Below, piece by piece: positions 49,942-57,514 of a stretch of DNA of 64,000 nucleotides. The position numbers and the translations under genes were made by a program. The notes beneath the pieces are model-generated. The model was not told the DNA's origin. It did no database searches and was given only the letters and a program-made list of their open reading frames with translations. This stretch comes from Plebeiibacterium marinum (lineage in GTDB: Bacteria > Bacteroidota > Bacteroidia > Bacteroidales > Marinilabiliaceae), in NCBI RefSeq assembly GCF_026013615.1, contig NZ_JAPDPI010000002.1, positions 62,001-126,000 on the forward strand. The letters run 5' to 3'. Every line of letters starts with the position of its first letter. Positions within the stretch are counted from its first letter, which is position 1.

Positions 49942-50685
49942 ATGGTTTCAATTGACATAAATTGCGATTTAGGAGAAGGCGGCGGCAATGATGAAAAAAT
50001 CATGCGCTATATAAGTTCTGCAAACATTGCATGCGGCTTTCATGCCGGCAATATAAATACAATTGAAAAAACAATATTACTGGCCTCCAGATACAATGTT
50101 TCCATAGGCGCCCACCCGGGATATCCTGACAAAGAAAATTTCGGAAGAAAAAAAATGTCTCTCTCTCCAAAAGAGATAACGGCTTTGGTAAAGAAGCAGG
50201 TATCTTTACTAAAATTAAAAACAGAAGAAAATCACCAAATATTACAACACGTAAAACCCCACGGGGCACTTTACAATCAGGCAGCTACCGATATTGGTAT
50301 CGCCAGGGCCATTTGTAAAGCCATAATAGAAGTTGATCCCAGACTGTTTTTTATGGGAATGCCCAATTCTGCTATGCAAACAGCCTCAACAGAAGCCGGA
50401 CTGAACTTTTGCGCAGAGGGCTTTGTTGACAGGGCATATACAAACCAGGGACTATTGGTTCCTAGATCAACTCCGGGGGCAGTAATTACTGACATAGAAA
50501 CGTGCAAAACAAGAGCACTCCAAATTGCACAAACAAACACAACAACAAGCATTGACAATAAAAAAATTGACCTTATTGTAAACACCATTTGCATCCATGG
50601 AGATACAGGAAATGCAATAGAAATTGCCAGGTCAATTAACGAATACCTTACAACAAATAACATCAACATTAAAGCAGCACTATGA
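49942..50685 (+). CDS. pxpA: 5-oxoprolinase subunit PxpA (LamB/YcsF family)
   Basis: Subunit of the ATP-dependent enzyme that opens 5-oxoproline to glutamate. 247 residues from ATG 49942: IDINCDLGEGGGNDEKIM, ANIACGFHAGN, IGAHPGYPDKENFGR, HVKPHGALYNQ and EGFVDRAYTNQGLLVPR are the family blocks. AGGA precedes the start. First of three overlapping genes pxpA-pxpB-pxpC. Confidence 0.95.
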   Translation: MVSIDINCDLGEGGGNDEKIMRYISSANIACGFHAGNINTIEKTILLASRYNVSIGAHPGYPDKENFGRKKMSLSPKEITALVKKQVSLLKLKTEENHQILQHVKPHGALYNQAATDIGIARAICKAIIEVDPRLFFMGMPNSAMQTASTEAGLNFCAEGFVDRAYTNQGLLVPRSTPGAVITDIETCKTRALQIAQTNTTTSIDNKKIDLIVNTICIHGDTGNAIEIARSINEYLTTNNINIKAAL

Positions 50686-51350
50686 AAATACTACCCTCCG
50701 GTGATTCTGCATTTTTATTAAAATTAGGCGATGTTATTTCTCACGAAATCCACATCCGGGTTCAAGGGTTATATCACCTCATTACAAATGCAGAAATTGA
50801 GGCTATAACAGATATCGTTCCCTCCTATTGCGACATCCTTGTCCACTATAACCCATCCATAATTAATTACAAGGATCTATTAAAAGAAATCAAACTATTA
50901 TACACCAGGATTTCAGACACCAAACTCCCTCCGGCACAAACCATTACCATTCCTGTTTTATATGGAGGAGCACATGGCTTTGATATGGAGACAGTACAAA
51001 AGCACACTTCTTTTTCTGAAAAGGAAATTATCAAACTACATAGCAGTGAAAAATACCTGGTATACATGCTGGGTTTTACCCCCGGCTTCTGTTACCTGGG
51101 TGGGATGAACCCAGAGCTTTCAACCCCACGAAAAAAAATCCCCTCCCAGATGATCCCTGCCGGATCGGTGGGTATTGCCGCCGGGCAAACAGGCATATAC
51201 CCCATCGACAGTCCCGGAGGCTGGCAGATTATTGGCAGAACTCCTTTAAAACTATTTGATCCATCTAACGAACACCCTTTTCTTCTTAAAGCAGGCAATT
51301 ACATTAAATTTGAACCCATAACCAAAAATGAATATGAGGCCTACTTTTAA
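50682..51350 (+). CDS. pxpB: 5-oxoprolinase subunit PxpB (KipI-like)
   Basis: 222 residues; N-terminal ILPSGDSAFLLKLGD, then TIPVLYGGAHGFDMETV, YLVYMLGFTPGFCYLGG, GSVGIAAGQTGIYPIDSPGGWQIIGRTP. The ATG overlaps the pxpA stop by four bases (ATGA), so translation is coupled. Older annotation calls this an allophanate hydrolase subunit or kinase inhibitor; the PxpABC context favours 5-oxoprolinase. Confidence 0.95.
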   Translation: MKILPSGDSAFLLKLGDVISHEIHIRVQGLYHLITNAEIEAITDIVPSYCDILVHYNPSIINYKDLLKEIKLLYTRISDTKLPPAQTITIPVLYGGAHGFDMETVQKHTSFSEKEIIKLHSSEKYLVYMLGFTPGFCYLGGMNPELSTPRKKIPSQMIPAGSVGIAAGQTGIYPIDSPGGWQIIGRTPLKLFDPSNEHPFLLKAGNYIKFEPITKNEYEAYF

Positions 51351-52269
51351 AATCATTACCCCCGGACTCTTCACAACAGTGCAGGATTTAGGCAGATATG
51401 GTTTCCAGCAATATGGCATGCCCGTTTCCGGTGCCATGGATACCTTTTCGCATAAAGTAGCCAACCTATTGGTTGACAACCCTGTTGATTTTGCAACAAT
51501 AGAATGCACCTTCAACGGACCCGAGATCGAAATCCTATCTGATACTTACATAGCTGTTGCCGGAGGAGAAACTTCCTTATTGATCAACAACCAGGAAGCC
51601 GATAGCTACCGCAACCACAAACTCCATAAAGGCGACATGGTAAAAGTAGGCAACATTACAACTGGCTGTCGTGTATATATGGCATTTGCAGGAGGTATTG
51701 ATGTACCTGTTGTAATGAACAGCCGCTCAACCTACACCCGGGCAAAAGTTGGAGGATACCACGGAAGACCTCTCAAACCAGGCGACATACTATCTATCGG
51801 ACCTCATTCAAAACCATTTCGAAAACTACAGATAAGAAAAGAATTATTACCCCAATTAACCCAAAATCAAACCATCAGGGTAATTGGAGGAACCGAAGTA
51901 AACAGCTTCCTTTTTGAAGGTGTCAAAACCATTCTCACCTCATCATATACCATAACCAACAAAAGCGACAGGATGGGCTACCGACTGGAAGGCCCTGCAA
52001 TTTCCCATACCGAAGGCCCTGATATTATCTCATCAGGAATCTGCAATGGAGCCATCCAGATTCCCGGCGACGGAAAACCTATTATTATGCTGGCCGATCG
52101 CCAAACGGTGGGCGGATATACCAAAATTGCCAACGTAATTACCGCAGACTTACCATTGATAGGGCAAATGAAACCGGGAGACACAATCCAATTCGAACAG
52201 ATTCATTTAGAAGAGGCCCATAAAGTTTTATTGGATCAGACGAAAACACTTCATGCTATTATCAAATAA
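51328..52269 (+). CDS. pxpC: 5-oxoprolinase subunit PxpC (KipA-like)
   Basis: 313 residues (or 311 from the ATG at 51334). FKIITPGLFTTVQDLGRYGFQQYGMPVSGAMD and GYHGRPLKPGD, RVIGGTE, SDRMGYRLEGP, GDGKPIIMLADRQTVGGY are the biotin-dependent-carboxylase-like blocks of this family. It overlaps the pxpB 3-prime end by about 20 bases. Completes the 5-oxoproline salvage operon. Confidence 0.94.
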   Translation: MNMRPTFKIITPGLFTTVQDLGRYGFQQYGMPVSGAMDTFSHKVANLLVDNPVDFATIECTFNGPEIEILSDTYIAVAGGETSLLINNQEADSYRNHKLHKGDMVKVGNITTGCRVYMAFAGGIDVPVVMNSRSTYTRAKVGGYHGRPLKPGDILSIGPHSKPFRKLQIRKELLPQLTQNQTIRVIGGTEVNSFLFEGVKTILTSSYTITNKSDRMGYRLEGPAISHTEGPDIISSGICNGAIQIPGDGKPIIMLADRQTVGGYTKIANVITADLPLIGQMKPGDTIQFEQIHLEEAHKVLLDQTKTLHAIIK

Positions 52270-52337
52270 AAAACACCACCTGACCGATCACATATTTTCA
52301 CTCGATTGAATTCAATATCTTGCTGAAAAAAATTATC

Positions 52338-53735
52338 ATGTTTAAAACTGAAGTATACATCAACCGGAGAACCAACCTAAAAAACAAACTGAATAAAGGT
52401 ATTGCCCTGATCATGGGTAATGTTGAAGCCAGCATGAACTACCCCCACAACACCTATCATTTCAGGCAAGACAGTACTTTCCTTTATTTTTTTGGACTTG
52501 ACTATCCTGGTCTGGCTGCTGTAATTGATTTTGAAAGTGGTGAAGAAATATTATTTGGAGATGACTTTACCGTTGATGATATTATCTGGATGGGACCACA
52601 GCCCAAGCTGGCCGACAATGCACAAAAAGCCGGCATAAACAAAACATTTCCTTTTGCCAGACTACAGGAAGTTGTAAAAAAAGCACAGGAACAAGGACGA
52701 CCAGTACATTTTACACCCCCATACCGTGGAAAAAACATGATGACAATGGGGAACACCTTAGGCGTTCATCCTGGCAAAGTAAAAGAAATGGCTTCTGTTG
52801 AATTCATAAAGGCCTGTATTGAGTTAAGATCCACAAAAGAACTATGCGAGCTTGAGGAGATGGAACGCCATATGGGCACAGCATATAACATGCATACAAC
52901 AGCCATGAAATTAGCCCATCCCGGAAGAACAGAACAAGAAATTACAGGAATTATCGAAGGCATCTCCATGTCGGGAGGTGGCATTGTATCATTTCCCGTG
53001 ATCTGCTCTGTAAGGGGCGAAACCCTGCACAACCACTACCATGGAAACACTTTAAAACAGGGCGATTTACTTTTGGTAGACGCAGGCAGCGAATCACCAC
53101 TCCATTACGCTACCGACCATACCAGAACCTCTCCTGTGGGTGGCAGGTTCACATCACAGCAAAAAGATATTTATCAAATTGTTGTGGATACCAACAACGC
53201 CGCACTAGCCGCAACAAAACCAGGCATCACCTACAAGGAGTGCCACATGATTGCTGCCAGAACCATTGCCTGCGGCCTTAAAGAATTGGGACTGATGAAG
53301 GGCGATGTTGACGAAGCAGTTGCTGAAGGTGCTCATGCCTTATTTATGCCCCATGGACTGGGCCATATGATTGGACTTGATGTGCATGACATGGAAGATT
53401 ACGATCAAAAACTGGTAGGATACGATGATGAAGTACAGCCCAGCTCACAATTTGGACTCAACGCCCTGAGGATGGGAAGAAGACTACACCCCAACTTTGT
53501 AGTAACCAACGAACCGGGCATTTATTTTATCCCTGCACTGATTGACAAGTTCAGGTCGGAAAATAAATTTACCGATTTTATCAACTATGAGAAAGTGGAG
53601 AAATACAAGGGATTTGGAGGTATCAGGCTTGAAGATGATGTATTAGTTACAGAAACAGGAAGCAGGATTCTTGGAGAAAGGATTCCTATTAACCCTGAAG
53701 ATGTGGAAAAAATGGTATTATCAGGTACTAAATAA
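52338..53735 (+). CDS. pepP: Xaa-Pro aminopeptidase P (M24B)
   Basis: Cuts the N-terminal residue before proline. 465 residues from ATG 52338 (an in-frame TTG at 52320 has no support). The N-terminal creatinase-like domain (NYPHNTYHFRQDSTFLYFFGL) is followed by the catalytic domain with metal ligands: two Asp in VDAGSESPLHYATDHTRT, His in HGLGHMIGL, Glu in TNEPGIYF and Glu in IRLEDDVLV. The gene has its own strong terminator. Proximity to pxpABC suggests peptide/amino-acid salvage but they are separate units. Confidence 0.92.
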   Translation: MFKTEVYINRRTNLKNKLNKGIALIMGNVEASMNYPHNTYHFRQDSTFLYFFGLDYPGLAAVIDFESGEEILFGDDFTVDDIIWMGPQPKLADNAQKAGINKTFPFARLQEVVKKAQEQGRPVHFTPPYRGKNMMTMGNTLGVHPGKVKEMASVEFIKACIELRSTKELCELEEMERHMGTAYNMHTTAMKLAHPGRTEQEITGIIEGISMSGGGIVSFPVICSVRGETLHNHYHGNTLKQGDLLLVDAGSESPLHYATDHTRTSPVGGRFTSQQKDIYQIVVDTNNAALAATKPGITYKECHMIAARTIACGLKELGLMKGDVDEAVAEGAHALFMPHGLGHMIGLDVHDMEDYDQKLVGYDDEVQPSSQFGLNALRMGRRLHPNFVVTNEPGIYFIPALIDKFRSENKFTDFINYEKVEKYKGFGGIRLEDDVLVTETGSRILGERIPINPEDVEKMVLSGTK

Positions 53736-53760
53736 ACGATCTGCACCACCAAAGAGATAC

Positions 53761-53801
53761 AAAAGAGGAGCCTGCAACACCAAACAGGTTCCTCTTTTTT
53801 T
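53761..53801 (+). terminator. Rho-independent terminator of pepP
   Basis: A 14-bp stem (53761-53774 with 53785-53798, one G-T pair) followed by a T run. Confidence 0.9.
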
Positions 53802-53885
53802 ATATTTTTGCATTCAAAAAACCTAATCACGAATATTCCGTAAACAACATTACCAGGTAAGCGTTTGATATTTTAAGCCATTAGA

Positions 53886-54104
53886 ATGCGAATAAAAAGC
53901 AAAGCAAAAAATCCATACTCAAAGCCAATGGTGAATACTATTTGTATTGACTGTAATATATCTTTGATTATGATGACTGCATGGCAACCTGGCGATGGAA
54001 AACCTCCCGGCCCACCCGGGCAAGACAAGAAAAACTCAGCACAAATACTGGATGACACCAGCGTTAGCAACTATTCTTCATTCGAGGACAATCCTTTTGA
54101 ATAG
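53886..54104 (+). CDS. Small protein resembling a Bacteroidota family with central ISLxMM and C-terminal NPF
   Basis: 72 codons. Visible: a basic N-terminus (RIKSKAKNPYSKPMV), CIDCNISLIMMTAW, a Pro/Gly segment (GDGKPPGPPGQDKK) and the ending EDNPFE. I have the impression of many short, lineage-typical Bacteroidota proteins with the pattern YxKPxVxxIxLDxxISLxMM...NPF; function unknown. The frame is uninterrupted, starts with ATG and lies 85 bases after a terminator, so it may be a real gene. The competing minus-strand frame at 53873-54070 looks like its shadow. Confidence 0.5.
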   Translation: MRIKSKAKNPYSKPMVNTICIDCNISLIMMTAWQPGDGKPPGPPGQDKKNSAQILDDTSVSNYSSFEDNPFE

Positions 54105-54126
54105 ACATCTCTTATTATACCAACTT

Positions 54127-54141
54127 GCGTTTTATGAGACT
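54127..54141 (-). repeat. Cassette-boundary repeat, copy a
   Basis: GCGTTTTATGAGACT. First copy of the repeat that marks the 54-62 kb region; it lies 194 bases beyond the mazF stop. Confidence 0.6.
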
Positions 54142-54252
54142 TTTATTTGGGAAAGAATTCCATATATACTTTTCAAAATAATTAATTTATATAAAAGCAT
54201 ACAAATGGAGGTATTTTAGTCAAATTGTCTGTTTTTGTTTGTTAAATCTGAA

Positions 54253-54270
54253 TTTCGTTAATTAACGAAA
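54253..54270. repeat. Perfect 18-bp palindrome
   Basis: TTTCGTTAATTAACGAAA, fully self-complementary, at the left edge of the accessory region. A related palindrome is at 59857-59872 and a half-copy (CTTCGTTAATTAAG) at 57448. Confidence 0.7.
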
Positions 54271-54335
54271 TCGTTATTTCTTTACCTGAAGTAGAGTAAC
54301 TCATACTCTATTTTCCTTCGTTTAATTGAAACAAA

Positions 54336-54662
54336 TTATTGAATCAACATTTCTTCAAGAACCGCTTTTAGTTCTTTGATTTCTTTATATGTAAGACTTC
54401 CTCCTTTTTTCAGCAACCTTGATTTATCTGTACATCTCATTTGGTCTATTGCAATAGAACCTCTTTTTTCGTCAAACATACATGATGAACGAAAAGGGTA
54501 ATCCTTAATACTGCTTGTCATTGGAGCAACCAACACTGTTCCTAGCCATTTATTTAGTTCATCAGGAGAAACAACCACACACGGTCTTGTTTTCTTAATT
54601 TCGTACCCAATTGTAGGATCTAGATTAACCCAATATATATCATACTGGTTTACCATTTCCAT
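54336..54662 (-). CDS. mazF: MazF/PemK-family endoribonuclease toxin
   Basis: 108 residues: QYDIYWVNLDPTIGYEIKKTRPCVVVSPDELN, then VLVAPMTSS and GSIAIDQMRCTDKSRLL, the usual PemK/MazF fold blocks. Cleaves RNA at short sites when its antitoxin is lost. The gene overlaps mazE by 13 bases; two ATG codons (54662, 54656) could start it. Such pairs are common cargo of integron arrays and islands, where they stabilise flanking DNA. Confidence 0.9.
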   Translation of the reverse strand: MEMVNQYDIYWVNLDPTIGYEIKKTRPCVVVSPDELNKWLGTVLVAPMTSSIKDYPFRSSCMFDEKRGSIAIDQMRCTDKSRLLKKGGSLTYKEIKELKAVLEEMLIQ

Positions 54663-54910
54663 TCCTCCTTGTCAAATTCATTGTTAAAGTCCATCATTAT
54701 TTTATCATCCTCATTTTGGTGGGCTTCTATAGCTGCTTGTTCCCAACCTTCACGTATTTTCTTCAGTTGTGGCTTAAGGATTATTTTTCCTTCCTCACTA
54801 ACAATATCTATTTTGCTTCCCTCTACCAGATGATTCTCATCTAGTATAGATTTAGGTAATCTTAGTGCCATGCTATTACCCCATTTACTAATACTAACTG
54901 TTGTTCTCAT
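54650..54910 (-). CDS. mazE: MazE-type (AbrB-fold) antitoxin
   Basis: 86 residues: N-terminal swapped-hairpin DNA-binding domain (TVSISKWGNSMALRLPKSILDENHLVEGSKIDIV), then an acidic C-terminal arm rich in Asp, Glu and Trp (KEEWKW) that would wrap the toxin. Overlaps mazF. The upstream region has likely operator repeats. Confidence 0.9.
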   Translation of the reverse strand: MRTTVSISKWGNSMALRLPKSILDENHLVEGSKIDIVSEEGKIILKPQLKKIREGWEQAAIEAHQNEDDKIMMDFNNEFDKEEWKW

Positions 54911-54933
54911 CGCTATTCTTTCAAGTATCTACT

Positions 54934-54972
54934 ATGTATATACAAATATAATACATTTAAATGTATATACAA
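54934..54972 (-). promoter_or_regulatory. Likely mazEF operator
   Basis: Two direct copies of ATGTATATACAA (54934-54945 and 54961-54972) flank a perfect palindrome TACATTTAAATGTA (54952-54965). Located 24-62 bases before the mazE start, where MazE/MazEF autoregulation is expected. Confidence 0.5.
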
Positions 54973-55109
54973 TGTGTAAACAATTATTATTTAGAAATAA
55001 TTTCTTTCTGTAATCTTTTATGAGCAAAATAATAGAAGAAGAAGATAGGTTCCATATGTTTGTTATAAATGAATGAAGAAAATAAGACTAAAGATGCCTA
55101 ATAAATAAA

Positions 55110-55190
55110 TTACTTGTCTTTGTTTCTAAGGCTATTCAATGTTTTTTTATCATAGGCTTGTCCTCTCGAAACGAGGTATTCAATATTCAT
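55110..55190 (-). CDS. 26-residue ATGA-coupled small frame, possible toxin remnant
   Basis: MNIEYLVSRGQAYDKKTLNS is its start; 26 codons then TAA. Its ATG overlaps the stop of the antitoxin at 55187-55426 (ATGA), the normal place for a toxin, but it is too short to be one. I think it is a truncated toxin or a small partner; no family recognised. Confidence 0.4.
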   Translation of the reverse strand: MNIEYLVSRGQAYDKKTLNSLRNKDK

Positions 55191-55426
55191 ACACCTAACC
55201 AGTTTTCAAAGTCTTCTTTTTCCTGACTAGAGACTATTTGTTTTCCTTCTGGAACTATTTTAACTAAGTGAACATACAGTTCAGATTCTTCAATATCTTC
55301 AGCTAATCTGTCAAGTGACTTTTCAATTAAATCCTTCAGGTTAGTACCTTTTTCAGCCGCCTTTATAGAAAGAACTTTGAATGTATTCTCATCGATATCT
55401 ATCAACTTTCTTTTTCTAACTCCCAT
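55187..55426 (-). CDS. Ribbon-helix-helix antitoxin-like protein
   Basis: 79 residues: KRKLIDIDENTFKVLSIKAAEKGTNLKDLIEKSLDRLAED fits a ribbon-helix-helix DNA-binding domain of the kind found in Bacteroidota antitoxins; the C-terminal part ends EDFENWLGV. The coupled downstream frame is only 26 codons, so this is an orphan or a pair with a lost toxin. Minus strand like its neighbours. Confidence 0.7.
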   Translation of the reverse strand: MGVRKRKLIDIDENTFKVLSIKAAEKGTNLKDLIEKSLDRLAEDIEESELYVHLVKIVPEGKQIVSSQEKEDFENWLGV

Positions 55427-55538
55427 ATCAATAGTAATTTACATACAATTTAGCTAAAGCTCTATCTTTTGCCCGTTTCCTCCTATTGTTTTGTAAATCT
55501 ACAATGCAAGTAAGTCTACACTGACCTATTTAGCATGC

Positions 55539-55579
55539 AAGTCTCGACCTTTCTATTTTCCTGTGCGTTTTGTAAGACT
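55539..55579 (-). repeat. Cassette-boundary repeat, copy b, with both arms
   Basis: AAGTCTCGACC (55539-55549), 15 bases, GCGTTTTGTAAGACT (55565-55579). On the minus strand this reads AGTCTTAC... to ...GTCGAGACTT, an imperfect inverted repeat with one extra base in one arm. A weaker arm, AAGTCTACAC, lies at 55512. Confidence 0.7.
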
Positions 55580-55635
55580 TTATCCGCTTAATATATAGAT
55601 GATGAGAATCTACATGTTTATGCACTATTCTATCT

Positions 55636-55650
55636 GCGTTTTGTGAGACT
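55636..55650 (-). repeat. Cassette-boundary repeat, copy c
   Basis: GCGTTTTGTGAGACT, four bases beyond the stop of the RES toxin gene. Only 71 bases from copy b, so the space between has no gene. Confidence 0.7.
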
Positions 55651-55654
55651 AAAT

Positions 55655-56119
55655 TTAAGTTTTTAATCTAGGATCAAAATTAAAAGGATAAGATCTAATT
55701 ACTTTTATATTATAGGCATCTGGATGATTTGGATTAATCAAATAATTAAATTCAGGTGGGATAATAGAACTTGGAACTTTAAGGACTGCTGTTTCTCTTT
55801 GTTTAACAAAAGCATCTCCAATATTAGAGGTTTCTTCTATCGGAGGCTTTGAATCCCATCCTTCCGGTAGATCTTCATTGCTTATTTCTGCTATTTGAAT
55901 ATCATCAGGTATTTCAATTTCTACATAAAATCTATCTATAGGTAAATCTTCGCTAAGATCCAAATGCATTGCCACTTCTAAACTTGCAAGTGCTCTTGAA
56001 TCGGAAGTATATACTAATGCTGTACGTTCATTGTTCCATCTTCCTCCCGTTATTGATACTCCTATTCCATTTAAAGAATCTTCCAGGTATTTTTCTCTTT
56101 CTATTCTAAAAACTACCAT
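55655..56119 (-). CDS. RES-domain toxin (NAD-degrading family)
   Basis: 154 residues: FRIEREKYLEDSLNGIGVSITGGRWNN, TALVYTSDSRALASLEVAMHL and the C-terminal NPNHPDAYNIKVIRSYPFNFDPRL, matching RES proteins. Known RES toxins (ParT, MbcT, Res) consume or transfer ADP-ribose from NAD. The conserved Arg near the N-terminus and a Tyr/Glu/Ser set are present. Its ATG overlaps the antitoxin stop by one base (TAATG). Confidence 0.88.
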   Translation of the reverse strand: MVVFRIEREKYLEDSLNGIGVSITGGRWNNERTALVYTSDSRALASLEVAMHLDLSEDLPIDRFYVEIEIPDDIQIAEISNEDLPEGWDSKPPIEETSNIGDAFVKQRETAVLKVPSSIIPPEFNYLINPNHPDAYNIKVIRSYPFNFDPRLKT

Positions 56120-56595
56120 TATGCCATATTTCCGTATTCCATTCTGGTTAAAGCTTTTCGTACCTCGTTAATTCCTGTTAAAGAATCAAACAAGCTTTCG
56201 GGAGTTACATTTCCTAATGATTGGTTAGGTTTCTTTAACCAACGGAGAAATTTTTCCTTCTCATTATTAAATACATCAACTCCAAAATCATAAATTTCCT
56301 GTAGTTCTAATATAGATTCACTAAATCTAGGGTCTAAAATAGCATCCTCTTTTTTCTTTTTATTATAAGTTCTTTGCGCTATACTTAAGTGGTCTAACAT
56401 TTTTCCAGTAGCAACCCCTAAGTTTACAGATACATTCTCTATTGCGCCATAAGGAACTCCTTGCCTAATGATATTTATTCTTTCCTCACTAGTTTTCCAT
56501 TCTATATTTCCTTGAGTAGAGGCTATCACATGAACTCTTCCACTTCTGTGGGGATCCAAAGGTTTTGATATAAGAAATTTTTTAACAGCCGCCAT
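56119..56595 (-). CDS. Xre/MbcA/ParS-type antitoxin of the RES toxin
   Basis: 158 residues from ATG 56595 (an upstream ATG at 56637 overlaps the operator palindrome and is rejected). The N-terminal helix-turn-helix part includes ERINIIRQGVPYGAIENVSVNLGVATGKM; the C-terminal DUF2384-type segment has LQEIYDFGVDVFNNEKEKFLRWLKKPNQSLGNVTPESLFDSLTGINEVRKAL. One-base overlap with the toxin gene. Confidence 0.88.
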   Translation of the reverse strand: MAAVKKFLISKPLDPHRSGRVHVIASTQGNIEWKTSEERINIIRQGVPYGAIENVSVNLGVATGKMLDHLSIAQRTYNKKKKEDAILDPRFSESILELQEIYDFGVDVFNNEKEKFLRWLKKPNQSLGNVTPESLFDSLTGINEVRKALTRMEYGNMA

Positions 56596-56621
56596 AATAT
56601 ATACATTTATACCATAAATAT

Positions 56622-56637
56622 ATGGCAAATATGCCAT
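56622..56637 (-). promoter_or_regulatory. Operator-like palindrome before the RES/Xre pair
   Basis: ATGGCA-AATA-TGCCAT, 27 bases upstream of the antitoxin start, a plausible autoregulatory site. Confidence 0.45.
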
Positions 56638-56677
56638 TTTACAAAATTATTTTCATAAAATCTTAAAGTTAAATTTT

Positions 56678-56692
56678 GGGTTTGCTGAGACT
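56678..56692 (-). repeat. Cassette-boundary repeat, copy d
   Basis: GGGTTTGCTGAGACT, three bases beyond the yoeB stop. Confidence 0.6.
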
Positions 56693-56695
56693 TTT

Positions 56696-56950
56696 TTAAT
56701 AGTGGTAACGACATTGAAGTATAAATAAAGTATCATTCTCAACTTTATACACTAACCTATCAGAATGATTAATTCTTCTCGACAACCAACCAGTAAGATT
56801 ATTCTTTAAAGCTTCTGGCTTACCGGTACCAACAAAAGGCGTTCGTTGACATTCTTTTATAAGAAGATTGACTTTTTTGAGTATTTTTTTGTCTTTTGTT
56901 TGCCAATAAAGATAATCCTCCCAAGCTTCGGGCATCCAAACTATTTTCAT
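56696..56950 (-). CDS. yoeB: YoeB-family ribosome-dependent RNase toxin
   Basis: 84 residues, the same length as E. coli YoeB and very close to it: IVWMPEAWEDYLYWQTKDKKILKKVN, RTPFVGTGKPEALKNNLTGWLSRRI and the ending LFILQCRYHY with the catalytic Glu/Arg/His set (Glu in KPE, Arg in SRRI, His in CRYHY). Unlike the usual overlap, 95 bases separate it from yefM. Confidence 0.94.
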   Translation of the reverse strand: MKIVWMPEAWEDYLYWQTKDKKILKKVNLLIKECQRTPFVGTGKPEALKNNLTGWLSRRINHSDRLVYKVENDTLFILQCRYHY

Positions 56951-57045
56951 CTCATTATAATTTTTATTTCCAGAGGAATTCGATGGAACTCGCCTTTAAT
57001 ACCTTCACTGTGAGAGATTTTTTTTCATGGCTCGTTTCATAGGAT

Positions 57046-57300
57046 TTAATCTTCAATTAATTCATGTTCCTCCCCTTTACCTTCACTGTAGGATTTAAGA
57101 GCTGAGTTGATACGGGCTGCATTATTAGGGCTAGATAATAGGTGTAATGTTTCTTGCATTCCTTCATAATCAGACATTGACATAACAACAACATCTTCTC
57201 CTTTTGAACGTTTAACAAATAAAGGTGCATGAGTTTTTAGAATTGAATCCAAATGACTCTTTAGGTTTTGTCTAAAATTTGAATAGGTTGTTATTTCCAT
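57046..57300 (-). CDS. yefM: YefM-family antitoxin (Phd/YefM fold)
   Basis: 84 residues: ITTYSNFRQNLKSHLDSILKTHAPLFVKRSKGEDVVVMSMSDYEGMQETLHLL, then an acidic C-terminus (GKGEEHELIED). Neutralises YoeB. The 95 bases after its stop contain a second copy of the word TACCTTCACTGT from its own 3-prime end, suggesting a small duplication. Confidence 0.92.
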   Translation of the reverse strand: MEITTYSNFRQNLKSHLDSILKTHAPLFVKRSKGEDVVVMSMSDYEGMQETLHLLSSPNNAARINSALKSYSEGKGEEHELIED

Positions 57301-57347
57301 TTCTTATTGGTTTAATTTATATAACAAATATACAAATCAAAATCATA

Positions 57348-57367
57348 TTGTACAATTAGTTGTACAA
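57348..57367 (-). promoter_or_regulatory. YefM-YoeB operator
   Basis: Two palindromes TTGTACAA (57348-57355 and 57360-57367) with TGTACA cores 12 bases apart centre to centre, about 50-60 bases before the yefM start. The TGTACA core and spacing agree with the known E. coli YefM-YoeB operator. Confidence 0.75.
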
Positions 57368-57498
57368 CAATATAGAGCATTATATTTTTCTATAGTTCAA
57401 TTGTGCTATTTCGAGATTGTTTATAATGTAAGTATGCACACTTATGCTTCGTTAATTAAGGAATTCTTTAATTCTTTATTTTATTCAATTCGTGTTGT

Positions 57499-57514
57499 GC
57501 GTTTGTGCTGTTCT
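57499..57514 (-). repeat. Cassette-boundary repeat, degenerate copy e
   Basis: GCGTTTGTGCTGTTCT, overlapping the stop codon of the gene at 57513; the weakest clear member. Confidence 0.4.

Noticed and set aside
53873..54070. Minus-strand 65-codon frame
   Set aside because: Antisense shadow of the small plus-strand gene at 53886-54104; Pro/Gly codons mirrored.
56596..56637. Longer antitoxin starting at 56637
   Set aside because: These codons coincide with the operator palindrome and add a hydrophobic stretch not seen in the family.
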